Counted from the first letter of the stretch, positions 38,569 through 48,451 are shown. The stretch: 64,000 nucleotides of DNA from Alphaproteobacteria bacterium (GCA_030433335.1 JAUILL010000015.1:1-64000), one strand, 5' to 3'. A program made the numbers and translations. Notes: a model not told the origin generated them from the sequence alone.

Positions 38569-39999
38569 ATGGAGCTTTGGTTACTGTTAGGGTTGGGCGG
38601 CGCCGTCTCGAGCCTTGTGTTCGGGTGGGATCGGAGTCTTGCGTTCTTTCAGGACGAGGAAATTCCTGAGCAGGAGCAAGAGTTCATCGGTGCGGACGAG
38701 CAAGTGATCGAAGCTCAGCCGGAGGGGCCTTTTGAACTCTCTGAACTCGACGATTTTGTCTCGGGTAGCCATGACGATGAAATTTATGTCACAGCGCAGA
38801 ACGACGATTCCGATGGTTGGACCTATGCCAAGCGCAGTGATCTGGAGCACATCCTTGATGGCGAAGATGTTATGGCGTGGTTCTACGATGGAGAGGATCA
38901 CTCTGACCCCGAGATGGGGCACGACACTGCCGAAGACTGTGAAGACTTGATCCACGTGAATAGCGGTGCAGGCGATGACTGGATCGAGGTCTGGGGCCAT
39001 GCCGCATCTGAAATCAGGACGGGCGAGGGTGCGGACACCGTATTGGTCTGCGACGGCGCGGGCTACACTGTCGTTCATGTCGAAGACGACGATACGGCCA
39101 TTCTTTGCGATGATTGGACCGGCTACGTAATTGGCACTGGCAGTGCCTCTGTGATCGGCGGTTCTGGTGTCGATGTGATCCGAATGACCGGCGACTCGTC
39201 AGGCTCGAACGTTCAGGCTGGCGCCGGTGCAGATGATCTGGTGACAGGCGGTGGCGGTATTCTGAACGGTAACCAAGGCGATGATAGCCTGACCGCGAAC
39301 GGGGACAACGCCATTCTGCGGGGCGGAAGTGGGAACGACCAGATCACCTCTTATGGCGCCAACACTATTATCGGAGGCGCAGGCAACGATACCGTGACCC
39401 TTGGCGACGACATGGTGGCTCATAGTTATTTGGGCGATGACATGGGTGTGACGACCTACACCCGTGTGGCTGATGTGACGTTGGGCGGGAACGGCGCTGT
39501 GGATCAAGTTCAGGGGAATGACGGCGCTGACTTGATCGAGTTCATCGATGCAGGTGATTCGGTCAGCGGCGGGAATGGGGTCGATACCTTTACCGCGATT
39601 GCGGGCGATGAAGCTTCGGTCATCACGGACTTCCACCCGGGACAGGAAACCCTGCGGATCTATGAGACAGGCGGGGCAATGATCACCCACGGGACGGGGA
39701 CGTTGGTCGGAGAAATGTCTAGTGCAGAGCTCGACAGCGTGATGCAGGCAGATCCCAGCTACGATCTGAGCGGCCGTGTTTCCACCGAATATGACGAAGA
39801 GAGCAGCACGACCAGCATCCTGATCGACGGCGCGCCCGCCGTGGTTCTACAGAACTGCACTTGGGTGACCGTCGGCTACGTTAACGGCGGCGATGACACG
39901 GTGTACGGGCTGGATGGCCAGCCTTTGGCCGATGGGCTGCGGGCGAATGTCATCGTGGAAGTCCACGAGAACATCACCCAGATTTCCCAGATCGGCTGA
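38569..39999 (+). CDS. Membrane-anchored RTX repeat protein B
   Basis: 476 residues. The N-terminus (MELWLLLGLGGAVSSLVFGW) is a membrane anchor, followed by an acidic linker and a very acidic body. Irregular RTX nonapeptides lie between about 190 and 345 (VIGGSGVDVI, LRGGSGNDQI, IIGGAGNDTV, VSGGNGVDTF). A C-terminal region follows with ITDFHPGQETLRIYE, the usual post-roll motif. It shares its architecture with the smaller RTX protein on the opposite strand. CGGAGAAG is the ribosome-binding site. Function unknown; calcium binding is inferred from the repeats. Confidence 0.85.
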   Translation: MELWLLLGLGGAVSSLVFGWDRSLAFFQDEEIPEQEQEFIGADEQVIEAQPEGPFELSELDDFVSGSHDDEIYVTAQNDDSDGWTYAKRSDLEHILDGEDVMAWFYDGEDHSDPEMGHDTAEDCEDLIHVNSGAGDDWIEVWGHAASEIRTGEGADTVLVCDGAGYTVVHVEDDDTAILCDDWTGYVIGTGSASVIGGSGVDVIRMTGDSSGSNVQAGAGADDLVTGGGGILNGNQGDDSLTANGDNAILRGGSGNDQITSYGANTIIGGAGNDTVTLGDDMVAHSYLGDDMGVTTYTRVADVTLGGNGAVDQVQGNDGADLIEFIDAGDSVSGGNGVDTFTAIAGDEASVITDFHPGQETLRIYETGGAMITHGTGTLVGEMSSAELDSVMQADPSYDLSGRVSTEYDEESSTTSILIDGAPAVVLQNCTWVTVGYVNGGDDTVYGLDGQPLADGLRANVIVEVHENITQISQIG

Positions 40000-40002
40000 C
40001 GC

Positions 40003-40914
40003 TTAGTCCAGATTGAACACGCGCACGGGGTGAAGGCTGCCGGCCTTGAAGGTGCCGACAGCCAGCGCCTTGCCCTCGTAGCTGGCCCAAACCTCTTCGC
40101 CGTATTCGACACCCGATGCGATCACCATGCCGGGGTTGCCGTTCTTCAGGCGCACCGCGCCTTCGGGGGTGGCCGTGACTTCGGTCATGTCATCAAGGCC
40201 CGCCTCGACCGGCAGCAAGAAGTCGTCCAGTTCGGGGGTGCGGGCTTTCTCTTCGATCTGCTCCAGCGTTACGCCGTCTTCGGCAGCATCAAAGGGGCCG
40301 GACCAGATGCGACGCAGGCGTTGGACGTGCCCGTGGCAGCCCAGCTTCTCCCCCAGATCGCGAGCAATGGAGCGGACATAGCCACCCTTACCGCAAGTCA
40401 TTTCCAGAACCACGTGGTCCGCGTCGGGGCGGTCCACCAGCAGCAACTCTTCGACGAACAGGGGGCGGGCTGCCAGCTCCACCTCCTCGCCATCGCGGGC
40501 CAGTTTATAGGCGCGCTGGCCGTCGATCTTCACAGCGCTGAATTTCGGGGGCACCTGCATGATGTCACCGACAAAGCCGAACAACGCTTCTTTGATCTCG
40601 TCGTCGGTTGGACGGTTCGGCGAGGTCGCAATCACTTCGCCCTCTTCGTCGTCGGTATTCGTAGCCGCGCCGAGGGTGACGGTGAACTCGTACGCCTTCA
40701 TAGCGTCGGTAATGTAGGGGACGGTCTTGGTCGCTTCGCCCAACGCCACGGCCAGAACGCCGGTTGCATCGGGATCGAGGGTGCCCGCGTGGCCCGCTTT
40801 GTTCGCGTTAAAGGCCCATTTGACCTTGTTCACCACAGCGGTCGAGGTCATGCCTGCCGGTTTGTCGATCACCAGCCAGCCCGAAATATCGCGGCCTTTT
40901 TTCTTGCGTGCCAT
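40003..40914 (-). CDS. truB: tRNA pseudouridine-55 synthase TruB
   Basis: 303 residues. The N-terminal signature [20 protein letters not shown] is followed by the catalytic Asp47 in [14 protein letters not shown] and the conserved [20 protein letters not shown]. It makes pseudouridine 55 in the tRNA T-loop. It lies in the rbfA-glycosidase-truB order on the minus strand. Confidence 0.96.
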   Translation of the reverse strand: MARKKKGRDISGWLVIDKPAGMTSTAVVNKVKWAFNANKAGHAGTLDPDATGVLAVALGEATKTVPYITDAMKAYEFTVTLGAATNTDDEEGEVIATSPNRPTDDEIKEALFGFVGDIMQVPPKFSAVKIDGQRAYKLARDGEEVELAARPLFVEELLLVDRPDADHVVLEMTCGKGGYVRSIARDLGEKLGCHGHVQRLRRIWSGPFDAAEDGVTLEQIEEKARTPELDDFLLPVEAGLDDMTEVTATPEGAVRLKNGNPGMVIASGVEYGEEVWASYEGKALAVGTFKAGSLHPVRVFNLD

Positions 40915-40969
40915 AGTCGTCCCTACTGTCTGCCAAGGTCGGCGGACCTACCCCAGCGTCAGGCTTTGG

Positions 40970-41713
40970 TCAATCGTCTGCGGGCACCACTGTGCCGACA
41001 ATCGGCCCCATCGGAAAGCCTCCGTCGTGGCGGTTCAATTCCGGCGCGTAGAGGCGCGAGATATTCCCGTCAAAGTACAAGGCATTGGGGGTTTTCAGTG
41101 CGTCACTGAACAGTGTGCCGAATTCGTGGAAGGTCACGGTGTTGTTCGAGATGACGAAATACGCGGTCTTGCCATCCTCGGTCGTGCCGACGCCGTTGCG
41201 GATATAGCGCGAATCCGACTCCTTCAGAAAGCGGGGGTGCAGCGCGCCGTCGATCACCAGCATCGGGCCGGATTGGTTGGCATCACGGCAGGTGGGCTTA
41301 TCCTCGGCATAGCGCAGGGTTTCGTAGACCTGAGCACTGCCATCATTCAGGCAGAGCACGCCGTTAGGCAGCATCCCGAAATTGCCCGGTCCCGCGTTGG
41401 GGATCACGCGCATCTCTTCTTTGCCGTTCTCGACATAATGGCCGACGGGTGCGCGGTTGGGGTGGTACATGCCCGCGTTCATGGCAAAGCCAAGCTGCAT
41501 GCCCTTGGCTTTGAGCCCGTTGTCCAATTTGCGGAACTGACCCCAGATGTCGCCGTCCCCGTCATTCAGGAACAGGCGCACGTCTTCTTGGGTCAGATCG
41601 ACCGCGCAAACGGTGTAGTCATTGCCCTGATACTCTAGATCACGGCAATCAGAGGCCCGCGCTGTCATCGCGCTGCCCGTCAGGATGGCGGCTGCAAGAA
41701 GCAGTCGGCGCAT
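40970..41713 (-). CDS. Secreted phosphodiester glycosidase (NAGPA-like) protein
   Basis: 247 residues with a signal peptide (about 1-21, TARAS). The NAGPA/phosphodiester-glycosidase fold is visible: FAMNAGMYHPNRAPVGHYVE, NGVLCLNDG, SGPMLVIDG, RNGVGTTEDGKTAYFVIS and ALYFDGNISRL. Relatives remove a sugar from phosphodiester or exopolysaccharide linkages; the substrate here is unknown. The ATG at 41713 shares one base with the rbfA stop and has GGAGGA just upstream. It is a non-translational gene placed between two RNA-modification/ribosome genes. Confidence 0.88.
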   Translation of the reverse strand: MRRLLLAAAILTGSAMTARASDCRDLEYQGNDYTVCAVDLTQEDVRLFLNDGDGDIWGQFRKLDNGLKAKGMQLGFAMNAGMYHPNRAPVGHYVENGKEEMRVIPNAGPGNFGMLPNGVLCLNDGSAQVYETLRYAEDKPTCRDANQSGPMLVIDGALHPRFLKESDSRYIRNGVGTTEDGKTAYFVISNNTVTFHEFGTLFSDALKTPNALYFDGNISRLYAPELNRHDGGFPMGPIVGTVVPADD

Positions 41714-42117
41714 CACTCCTCCAGATCGCGGCGGACGGTGTCCTGATCGAACATGCGGCGCGTCTCGTCCATTTGGTCAAAGGTTTCGTCCAACCGGAAG
41801 CGCAGATCGGGCGTATATTTCAGGTTGGTCACTTTGCCGATGGCACGGCGCAACTCGTTCTTGTTGCGGGCCAGAAGTTCGACCACCTGATCCTGACCCT
41901 GTCCGCCCAAAGGCATGACATAGGCCGTGGCGATCTTGAGGTCGGGCGACGTCCGCACCTCGCCCACGCTGACCGACAGGCGGTTCAGATCAGGGTCGTG
42001 GATATCGCCCCGTTGCAGCACCTCTGACAGGGTGCGTCGGATGAGTTCGCCCACGCGCAGCTGACGCTGCGAAGGTCCGGGGCCTTCGGAGAATTTGTTC
42101 TTAGCCATAGTGCGCAT
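41713..42117 (-). CDS. rbfA: 30S ribosome-binding factor RbfA
   Basis: 134 residues. It has the KH-like RbfA fold: [40 protein letters not shown] and [18 protein letters not shown]. It matures 16S rRNA and aids cold adaptation. The ATG at 42117 has AAAGGA 5 nt upstream. It is divergent from dapB. Confidence 0.95.
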   Translation of the reverse strand: MRTMAKNKFSEGPGPSQRQLRVGELIRRTLSEVLQRGDIHDPDLNRLSVSVGEVRTSPDLKIATAYVMPLGGQGQDQVVELLARNKNELRRAIGKVTNLKYTPDLRFRLDETFDQMDETRRMFDQDTVRRDLEE

Positions 42118-42211
42118 CTAATCCTTTGACCGCGCCATGCCAAGCAGCCTTTGCCAAAGCAGCAACTCTCGGCTAGTCACACCTGCATCATATCAGAAAA
42201 GGACGCGGGTT

Positions 42212-43021
42212 ATGTCGGAAAGCATCGGTATTGTCATCACAGGCGCATCGGGCCGTATGGGGCAGATGCTGGTCAAAACCGTGAACGAGCGTGACGGCGT
42301 CCATCTGGCGGGTGTTGTCGAGCGTGCGGGCCATGACTGGGTCGGTCAGGATCTGGGCGTTCTGATGGGTGGCACTGAAAGCGGTGTGATCGTGTCGGAC
42401 GATCCTGCAGCGGCCTTTGCTGGGGCGCAGGCAGTGATCGATTTCACTGCTCCTGCGGCGACAATTTCCTTTGCCAAAACAGCGGCTGCGGCGGGCGCGG
42501 CCCACATCATCGGCACCACCGGTTTCACCGAAGACGACCTGAAGGCGCTGGCCGAAGCTGGGCAGGGCGGCGTCACCATCCGCGCGGGCAACATGAGCCT
42601 TGGTGTGAATCTGCTGGTGCAACTGACCAAGAAGGTCGCGGCAGCACTGGACGAGGATTTCGACATCGAAGTGATCGAGGCGCACCACCGCCGCAAAGTC
42701 GACGCGCCCTCGGGCACCGCACTGATGCTGGGAGAGGCCGCCGCCGAAGGTCGCGGTGTGGCGTTGAAAGACGTCGAGGACCGCGCTCGTGATGGCATCA
42801 CCGGAGAGCGTAAGCGCGGCGACATTGGCTTCAGTGTGATTCGCGGCGGGGACATTGTGGGCGAGCATGACGTACTGTTCGCGGCGGATGGCGAGCGCAT
42901 CACTCTGCGCCACGTTGCCACTGACCGCGGTGTTTTCGCCCGTGGTGCGATCAAAGCGGCACTCTGGGCACAGGGGAAAGATGCCGGTGATTATGATATG
43001 CTGGACGTGCTGGGGCTGTGA
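42212..43021 (+). CDS. dapB: 4-hydroxy-tetrahydrodipicolinate reductase
   Basis: 269 residues. NAD(P)-binding [14 protein letters not shown]; catalytic [20 protein letters not shown]. It reduces the dipicolinate precursor in the diaminopimelate/lysine pathway, supplying peptidoglycan. The ATG at 42212 has AAAAGGA upstream; the longer frame to 42137 enters the intergenic region. Confidence 0.97.
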   Translation: MSESIGIVITGASGRMGQMLVKTVNERDGVHLAGVVERAGHDWVGQDLGVLMGGTESGVIVSDDPAAAFAGAQAVIDFTAPAATISFAKTAAAAGAAHIIGTTGFTEDDLKALAEAGQGGVTIRAGNMSLGVNLLVQLTKKVAAALDEDFDIEVIEAHHRRKVDAPSGTALMLGEAAAEGRGVALKDVEDRARDGITGERKRGDIGFSVIRGGDIVGEHDVLFAADGERITLRHVATDRGVFARGAIKAALWAQGKDAGDYDMLDVLGL

Positions 43022-43028
43022 GTCGCCT

Positions 43029-43046
43029 GTTCACCGAATGGTGAAC
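43029..43046 (+). other. Inverted repeat after dapB
   Basis: Perfect repeat GTTCACC-GAAT-GGTGAAC just after the dapB stop, without a T-run. GGTGAAC recurs at 43093-43099. It could be a weak terminator or an operator for the next gene. Confidence 0.45.
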
Positions 43047-43063
43047 CCGATGTAAAAACCAAA

Positions 43064-43108
43064 GCGGCCTCGGAGACGTTTCCTTATCAAAAGGTGAACG
43101 GAGGCCGC
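43064..43108 (+). promoter_or_regulatory. Possible leader hairpin covering the ribosome-binding site
   Basis: GCGGCCTC (43064-43071) is perfectly complementary to GAGGCCGC (43101-43108). The latter contains the Shine-Dalgarno sequence of the gene starting at 43110. Folding would hide that site. The 29-nt loop is long, so this is only a candidate. Confidence 0.35.
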
Positions 43109-43109
43109 G

Positions 43110-43466
43110 ATGAAGACCAAAGCCATATTCTCTGCTCTTGCCCTCTGCGCGATGGCAACAGGTGCCTCTGCGGAACTGCAGGTGGTCAAAGACCAGAGTG
43201 CATTTCTGAATCTGGTCAAAGGGCGTGATCTGACCCGTCTGGGGATCACGCTACAAGTTTCTGAAAACGGTGAAATCACGGGCCGCGCCTTTGGAAAACA
43301 GGTGTCTGGCGCGTGGCAGTGGAACGACAGTTATTTCTGTCGCAGCCTGTTCTGGGGGCAGCAGGATCTGGGCAATAACTGCCAGCAGGTCGCCATGGAC
43401 GGCAGCGACATCCGCTTCACCTCGGACCGTGGCGCGGGCAAGCACGCCAACTTCGGGCTGAAGTAA
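43110..43466 (+). CDS. Small secreted protein of unknown function
   Basis: 118 residues: a signal peptide (1-21, ATGASA) and a compact periplasmic domain with two cysteines (YFCRSLFWG, GNNCQQ) that may form a disulfide. Conserved-looking blocks are VSGAWQWNDSYFCRSLFWGQ and GSDIRFTSDRG. I have the impression that relatives in Roseobacters are mislabelled as dihydrodipicolinate reductase because of their position after dapB; nothing in the sequence supports that activity. Confidence 0.75.
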   Translation: MKTKAIFSALALCAMATGASAELQVVKDQSAFLNLVKGRDLTRLGITLQVSENGEITGRAFGKQVSGAWQWNDSYFCRSLFWGQQDLGNNCQQVAMDGSDIRFTSDRGAGKHANFGLK

Positions 43467-43472
43467 ACGCGG

Positions 43473-43652
43473 TCAGAAATCGACCGCGATCCCTTTCTTT
43501 TCCCAATCGCCATAGCGCACAGGCTCTGGTCCATCGCGGCCACCTAGCTCGGGCGGCAGGTCTAACCCTTGGTCCTTTTTGCGGCGCTCTTCGGCTTCGG
43601 CTAGGGCGCGCTGTGCGGCGGGCGGCAACTCTCGCTTTTGCTCTTCGCTCAT
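43473..43652 (-). CDS. DUF1674 / SDHAF4-like protein
   Basis: 59 residues from the ATG at 43652. Charged N-terminus and the diagnostic C-terminus GGRDGPEPVRYGDWEKKGIA. DUF1674 includes the mitochondrial succinate dehydrogenase assembly factor SDHAF4, so a role in flavination or assembly of SdhA is likely. The longer frame to 43730 overlaps the rsmB start region and is unlikely. Confidence 0.88.
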   Translation of the reverse strand: MSEEQKRELPPAAQRALAEAEERRKKDQGLDLPPELGGRDGPEPVRYGDWEKKGIAVDF

Positions 43653-43722
43653 CTTGGTTCCTTTCCGGCTATTGTCTTGATATACGCAGCATCTGGCCAC
43701 GGGCAAGATGACGGAGTGTTTC

Positions 43723-44997
43723 ATGGACAAGAGCGGCCTCGCACCGCGCCGGACGGCGCTGTACCTGCTAGATCAGATCACCGGCGAAGGACGCCTGATG
43801 GCCGAGATGGTCTCCAGCGGCGTATTGGACCGTTTGGAGCCCGAAGAGCGCGCCCGCGCCCAAGGTTTGGTCATGGACACCCTGCGCGGGATGGAGCGTG
43901 CGGACCGCATGCTGCAAAAGCATCTGCGCAAAGATCCGTCTTTGACCGTGAAGAATGCGCTGCGCCTTGGCGTGATTGAAATCTGTGCCCGCCGCGAGGC
44001 AGGGCACGGGGTCGTGAACTCCTATGTCGAACTCATCTCGCGCAATAAGCGCAACGCCATGCTCAAGGGTCTGGTGAACGCGGTTCTGCGCAAGTTCACC
44101 ACCGACGGACCAGAGGCATGGGATGCCCTGCGCACCCCGCGCATGCCGAAATGGCTGCGCGATCCGCTGGCCGAGGCTTGGGGTGCCAAGCCCATCGCCG
44201 CGATGGAAGAGGTGCACTTCGCAGGCGCTCCGCTGGACCTGACGGCCAAAGGGGATGCTGCTGCTCTGGCAGAACGTTTGGGCGGTGAATTGCTGCCGAC
44301 TGGCTCCGTACGTCTGCGCGATCCGGGGCAGGTGACCGCTCTGGACGGATACGAGACTGGCGATTGGTGGGTTCAGGACGTGGCGGCGGCAGTCCCCGCG
44401 AAGATCCTCAATGCCCAGGCGGGCGAGAAGGTTCTGGACCTTTGCTCTGCGCCTGGCGGCAAGACCCTGCAAATGGCCAACGCTGGTGCAAAGGTAACGG
44501 CGCTCGATATCTCTGAAGATCGCCTGAAACGCGTCCACGAGAACCTGCAGCGCTGTGGGCTGAAGGCCAACGTCGTCCAAGGCGATGCGCTAGAGCACAA
44601 AGGCAAATACGATGCGATCCTGCTGGATGCGCCCTGTTCCGCCACCGGCACCATCCGCCGTCACCCCGATCTGCCTTATGCAAAAGATGGAAGCGGCTTT
44701 TTCTCTCTGATCGAGCTGCAAGAGGTCATGCTGGACCGCGCGCTGACGCTGCTGAAACCCGGCGGGCGTCTGGTTTACTGCACCTGTTCGCTGCTGCCGG
44801 ATGAGGGCGAAGTCCAGATCGAAGAACTGCTCGCTCGTAACCCAAATGTTCAAGTTGATACCGCTGCGATGGACCTGCCTTGGGTCGAGGACACATGGCG
44901 CTCGCCCGAGGGTGGGTTGCGTCTGCGCCCTGATTATTGGGCGGATAAGGGCGGTATGGACGGATTTTACGTGGTTTGCCTGCGCTTGACTGCGTGA
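43723..44997 (+). CDS. rsmB: 16S rRNA cytosine-C5 methyltransferase (RsmB/NOP family)
   Basis: 424 residues. An N-terminal NusB-like RNA-binding domain (about 5-130) precedes the SAM-binding domain: LDLCSAPGGKTLQMA, ALDISEDRLKRVHENLQRCG, and the catalytic cysteines in DAPCSATGTIRRHPD and VYCTCSLLPDEGE. It probably methylates C967 of 16S rRNA. The ATG at 43723 has GGAG 7 nt upstream. Confidence 0.93.
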   Translation: MDKSGLAPRRTALYLLDQITGEGRLMAEMVSSGVLDRLEPEERARAQGLVMDTLRGMERADRMLQKHLRKDPSLTVKNALRLGVIEICARREAGHGVVNSYVELISRNKRNAMLKGLVNAVLRKFTTDGPEAWDALRTPRMPKWLRDPLAEAWGAKPIAAMEEVHFAGAPLDLTAKGDAAALAERLGGELLPTGSVRLRDPGQVTALDGYETGDWWVQDVAAAVPAKILNAQAGEKVLDLCSAPGGKTLQMANAGAKVTALDISEDRLKRVHENLQRCGLKANVVQGDALEHKGKYDAILLDAPCSATGTIRRHPDLPYAKDGSGFFSLIELQEVMLDRALTLLKPGGRLVYCTCSLLPDEGEVQIEELLARNPNVQVDTAAMDLPWVEDTWRSPEGGLRLRPDYWADKGGMDGFYVVCLRLTA

Positions 44998-45078
44998 CTT
45001 TATGGCCTGCCGGATGTACACTTTCGGTCAAAATTAGGGACGCCGAAACGGCGCCCGCTTTGGCAGGCAGGCTAACAC

Positions 45079-46824
45079 ATGGCAGATCACCTCAGTTTGC
45101 AGGAACGGAGCACGCTCACGGTCAACCGGATTCATGCGCGTCTTGCAGGGTTCGGAGCCAAGGCCGTTGCGTTCACATCAAGCCCTGAACCGCGCACCAT
45201 TGGCTCGGTGTCTCGGGGGCGCCAACTGCTGGCCGGAAATTTTCTGTTTGCTGGCAATCTGATCGAAGCGCCCGATACCTCTATCTGGAAGATTGACATG
45301 CCGACCGGCCGCTTCGCTATGGAGGTGCACGGTTGCGCTTGGCTGGATGACCTTGCGGCCTTGGGCAGGCCGGACGCGCGGGCCAAAGCGCAGCACTGGG
45401 TGATGGATTGGATCACCCTCTATGGCGCGGGAAAGGGTAAGGGCTGGTCACCTGATTTGACAGGGCGCCGGATCATCCGCTGGATTAACCACGCTTTGGT
45501 TATCCTGCGCGGCGCGGAGCCTGCGACCTCTCACAAGTTTTACGCGGCACTTGCCCGACAGACTGTTTTCCTGTCCCGCCGGTGGCGTGCCGCCGGTTCT
45601 GGTCTGCCCCGAACCGAGGCGTTAGCGGGTTTGGTTTATGCGGGCCTTGCCCTCGAGGGGATGGAAGACTTGGTCGGGCCTGCCGTTGACGCGCTCGCCC
45701 GTCACTGCGACAGCCATGTTGATGCGAGTGGTGGAATAGCCTCGCGCAATCCCGAAGAACTGCTCGAAGTGTTTAACCTTCTGGCGTGGGTCAAAGTCGC
45801 GCTGGTGGATGCGGACCTTCCGGTTCCGCGCGGGTTGATGGACGCGCTTGAGCGAATCGCACCGACATTGCGGGCGCTGCGTCACTCGGACGGGGAATTG
45901 GCCCGCTTTCACGGAGGCGGTCGTGGCGTCGAAGGGCGGTTGGACCGCGCTCTCGCGAACGCGCGGGTCAAAACCACGGCGCGCACCGGTTTGGCCATGG
46001 GATATGCCCGTTTGTCAGCAGGCCGGACGAGTGTTGTGATTGATGCCGATGCGCCGGACACAGGTCTTACGGGGTTTGCCGCCCATGCCTCTACAATGGC
46101 GATCGAACTGACATCGGGCAGACGGCCCTTGGTGGTGAACTGCGGGTCGGGACGTGACTTTGGCCGGGACTGGCGTCGGGCCGGACGTGCGACCCCCTCG
46201 CATTCTACCTTGGGGATCAGTGGGTTGTCGTCGGCGCAGTTGGGATCGGGCACGTGGCGTGGCGGAATTTACCGCGAGTATCTGGTGAATGCGCCCGACG
46301 ATGTCCGCGCGCAGATCACGCGCACGACCGAAGGGATGCAGTTCGAAGGCGGACACAACGGCTATGTCTCTTCTTACGGTCTGACCCATGCGCGGATGCT
46401 GGACCTGAGCTTTGACGGTCGTGCTCTGGTCGGAGAGGATTTGCTGGCCACGATCAGCCACAAAGATCGCCGCCAGTTCAATGCGGCTCTGGACGACACG
46501 GCGCTGACGGGCGTGCCCTTTGACCTGCGGTTCCACCTGCATCCGGACGTGGAGCCGACTCTGGACATGGGCGGGGCTGCGGTCTCCATGACACTCAGAA
46601 GTGGAGAGGTTTGGGTCTTCCGCCACGATGGCGTGGGTGAATTGGCCTTACAGCCGAGTGTTTATCTGGAAAAAGGTCGGATTCGGCCCCGATCCACGAA
46701 ACAGATCGTTTTATCTGCCCGCGCGATGGATTATGCGACGCGCATCCGCTGGTCTTTTGCCAAAGCACAGGATAGCGAAGGCGCGATCCGTGATCTCGCC
46801 CCTGCCACGGCTGAGACCGACTGA
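45079..46824 (+). CDS. Heparinase II/III family protein
   Basis: 581 residues with no obvious signal peptide. An N-terminal alpha-helical toroid is followed by a heparinase II/III-like beta-sandwich (ELTSGRRPLVVNCGSGRDFG, RATPSHSTLGISG, GHNGYVSSYGLTHARMLDL). The family includes polysaccharide lyases, but this rsmB-purH-linked alphaproteobacterial branch has no assigned substrate. The surrounding gene order is conserved in the group. Lyase activity is inferred only from the fold. Confidence 0.85.
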   Translation: MADHLSLQERSTLTVNRIHARLAGFGAKAVAFTSSPEPRTIGSVSRGRQLLAGNFLFAGNLIEAPDTSIWKIDMPTGRFAMEVHGCAWLDDLAALGRPDARAKAQHWVMDWITLYGAGKGKGWSPDLTGRRIIRWINHALVILRGAEPATSHKFYAALARQTVFLSRRWRAAGSGLPRTEALAGLVYAGLALEGMEDLVGPAVDALARHCDSHVDASGGIASRNPEELLEVFNLLAWVKVALVDADLPVPRGLMDALERIAPTLRALRHSDGELARFHGGGRGVEGRLDRALANARVKTTARTGLAMGYARLSAGRTSVVIDADAPDTGLTGFAAHASTMAIELTSGRRPLVVNCGSGRDFGRDWRRAGRATPSHSTLGISGLSSAQLGSGTWRGGIYREYLVNAPDDVRAQITRTTEGMQFEGGHNGYVSSYGLTHARMLDLSFDGRALVGEDLLATISHKDRRQFNAALDDTALTGVPFDLRFHLHPDVEPTLDMGGAAVSMTLRSGEVWVFRHDGVGELALQPSVYLEKGRIRPRSTKQIVLSARAMDYATRIRWSFAKAQDSEGAIRDLAPATAETD

Positions 46825-46851
46825 CCGAACGCGACCTTAGGAGACCCCTCG

Positions 46852-48441
46852 ATGCAAGACCTCGCACCCATGCGCCGTGCGCTCATTTCCGTATCCGATA
46901 AAACCGGCCTCGTAGATCTGGGCAAAGCGCTGGCCGCACGCGGCGTCGAGCTGCTGTCCACCGGCGGCACCTCCAAGGCTCTGCGCGACGCAGGTCTGGA
47001 CGTCAAAGACGTCTCCGAGATCACCAACTTCCCCGAAATGATGGACGGCCGCGTCAAGACGCTGCACCCCATGGTCCACGGCGGCCTGCTGGCGCTGCGC
47101 GACAACGGCACCCACGTTCAGGCGATGCAAGAGCACGGCATCCCCGAGATCGACCTGCTGGTCGTGAACCTCTATCCGTTCGAAGCCGCTCTGGCGCGCG
47201 GCGCAGAGTATGACGAGATGATCGAGAACATCGACATCGGCGGTCCCGCGATGATCCGCGCCTCGGCCAAGAACCACGGCTTCACCACCACCATCGTTGA
47301 CGTCGAAGACTACGACGCTCTGCTGGCAGAGCTGGAAGCCAACGACGGCAAGACCACCTACGGCTTCCGTCAGAAGATGGCGCAGAACGCCTATGCCCGC
47401 ACAGCGGCCTACGACGCGGCTGTGTCGAACTGGATGGCTGGCGCTGCTGGCGTCGACACCCCGCGTCGCCGCGCCTTTGCCGGCGAGCTGAAGCAGACCC
47501 TGCGTTACGGTGAGAACCCCCACCAGTCCGCGGCGTTCTATGTCGATGGTGCAGACCGCCCCGGCGTGTCGAACTTTGTCCAGCATCAGGGCAAAGAGCT
47601 GTCGTACAACAACATCAACGACACCGACGCAGCCTTCGAACTGGTTTCGGAATTCCTGCCCAAGGACGGCCCCGCTTGTGCGATCATCAAGCACGCCAAC
47701 CCCTGCGGCGTGTCGCGCGGCGAGACCCTGAAAGAAGCCTACCAGCGCGCATTTGACTGTGACCGCACCAGCGCGTTCGGCGGCATCATCGCCCTGAACC
47801 AGATTCTGGACGCAGAAACCGCGCTCGCGATCACCGAAATCTTTACCGAAGTCGTCATCGCCCCCGGCGCAGACGACGCGGCCAAAGAGATCTTTGCCAA
47901 GAAGAAAAACCTGCGTCTGCTGACCACCCCCGGTCTGGCAAACGCAGCATCGGCAGGCCTGGCGTTCAAACAGGTGTCTGGCGGCTTGCTGGTTCAAGAC
48001 CGCGACAACGGCATGATGACCTACGAAGGCCTGAAGGTCGTCACTAAGGTTGCGCCCACCCAGCAAGAGCTGGAAGACCTGCTCTTCGCTTGGAAAGTCG
48101 CCAAGCACGTGAAGTCGAACGCCATCGTGTACGCGAAAAACGGCGCGACCGTCGGCATCGGCGCTGGCCAGATGAGCCGCGTGGACTCGACCCGCATCGC
48201 CGCGCGCAAGAGCCAGGATATGGCCGACGTTCTGGGTCTCAAAGAGCCCACCGTCATGGGGTCTGTCGTGGCGTCGGACGCGTTCTTCCCCTTCCCTGAC
48301 GGTCTGCTGACAGCCGCCGAAGCGGGCGCAACCGCTGTGATCCAGCCCGGCGGCTCCATGCGTGACGACGAAGTGATCAAGGCAGCTGATGAAGCTGGCC
48401 TCGCGATGGTCTTTACCGGCCAGCGCCACTTCCGCCACTAA
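46852..48441 (+). CDS. purH: Bifunctional AICAR formyltransferase / IMP cyclohydrolase
   Basis: 529 residues. The N-terminal MGS-like IMP cyclohydrolase ([40 protein letters not shown]) is followed by the AICAR transformylase domain ([50 protein letters not shown]). It catalyses the last two steps of purine synthesis. AGGAGA precedes the ATG, 27 nt after the heparinase gene. Confidence 0.97.
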   Translation: MQDLAPMRRALISVSDKTGLVDLGKALAARGVELLSTGGTSKALRDAGLDVKDVSEITNFPEMMDGRVKTLHPMVHGGLLALRDNGTHVQAMQEHGIPEIDLLVVNLYPFEAALARGAEYDEMIENIDIGGPAMIRASAKNHGFTTTIVDVEDYDALLAELEANDGKTTYGFRQKMAQNAYARTAAYDAAVSNWMAGAAGVDTPRRRAFAGELKQTLRYGENPHQSAAFYVDGADRPGVSNFVQHQGKELSYNNINDTDAAFELVSEFLPKDGPACAIIKHANPCGVSRGETLKEAYQRAFDCDRTSAFGGIIALNQILDAETALAITEIFTEVVIAPGADDAAKEIFAKKKNLRLLTTPGLANAASAGLAFKQVSGGLLVQDRDNGMMTYEGLKVVTKVAPTQQELEDLLFAWKVAKHVKSNAIVYAKNGATVGIGAGQMSRVDSTRIAARKSQDMADVLGLKEPTVMGSVVASDAFFPFPDGLLTAAEAGATAVIQPGGSMRDDEVIKAADEAGLAMVFTGQRHFRH

Positions 48442-48451
48442 GAGGACGGCC

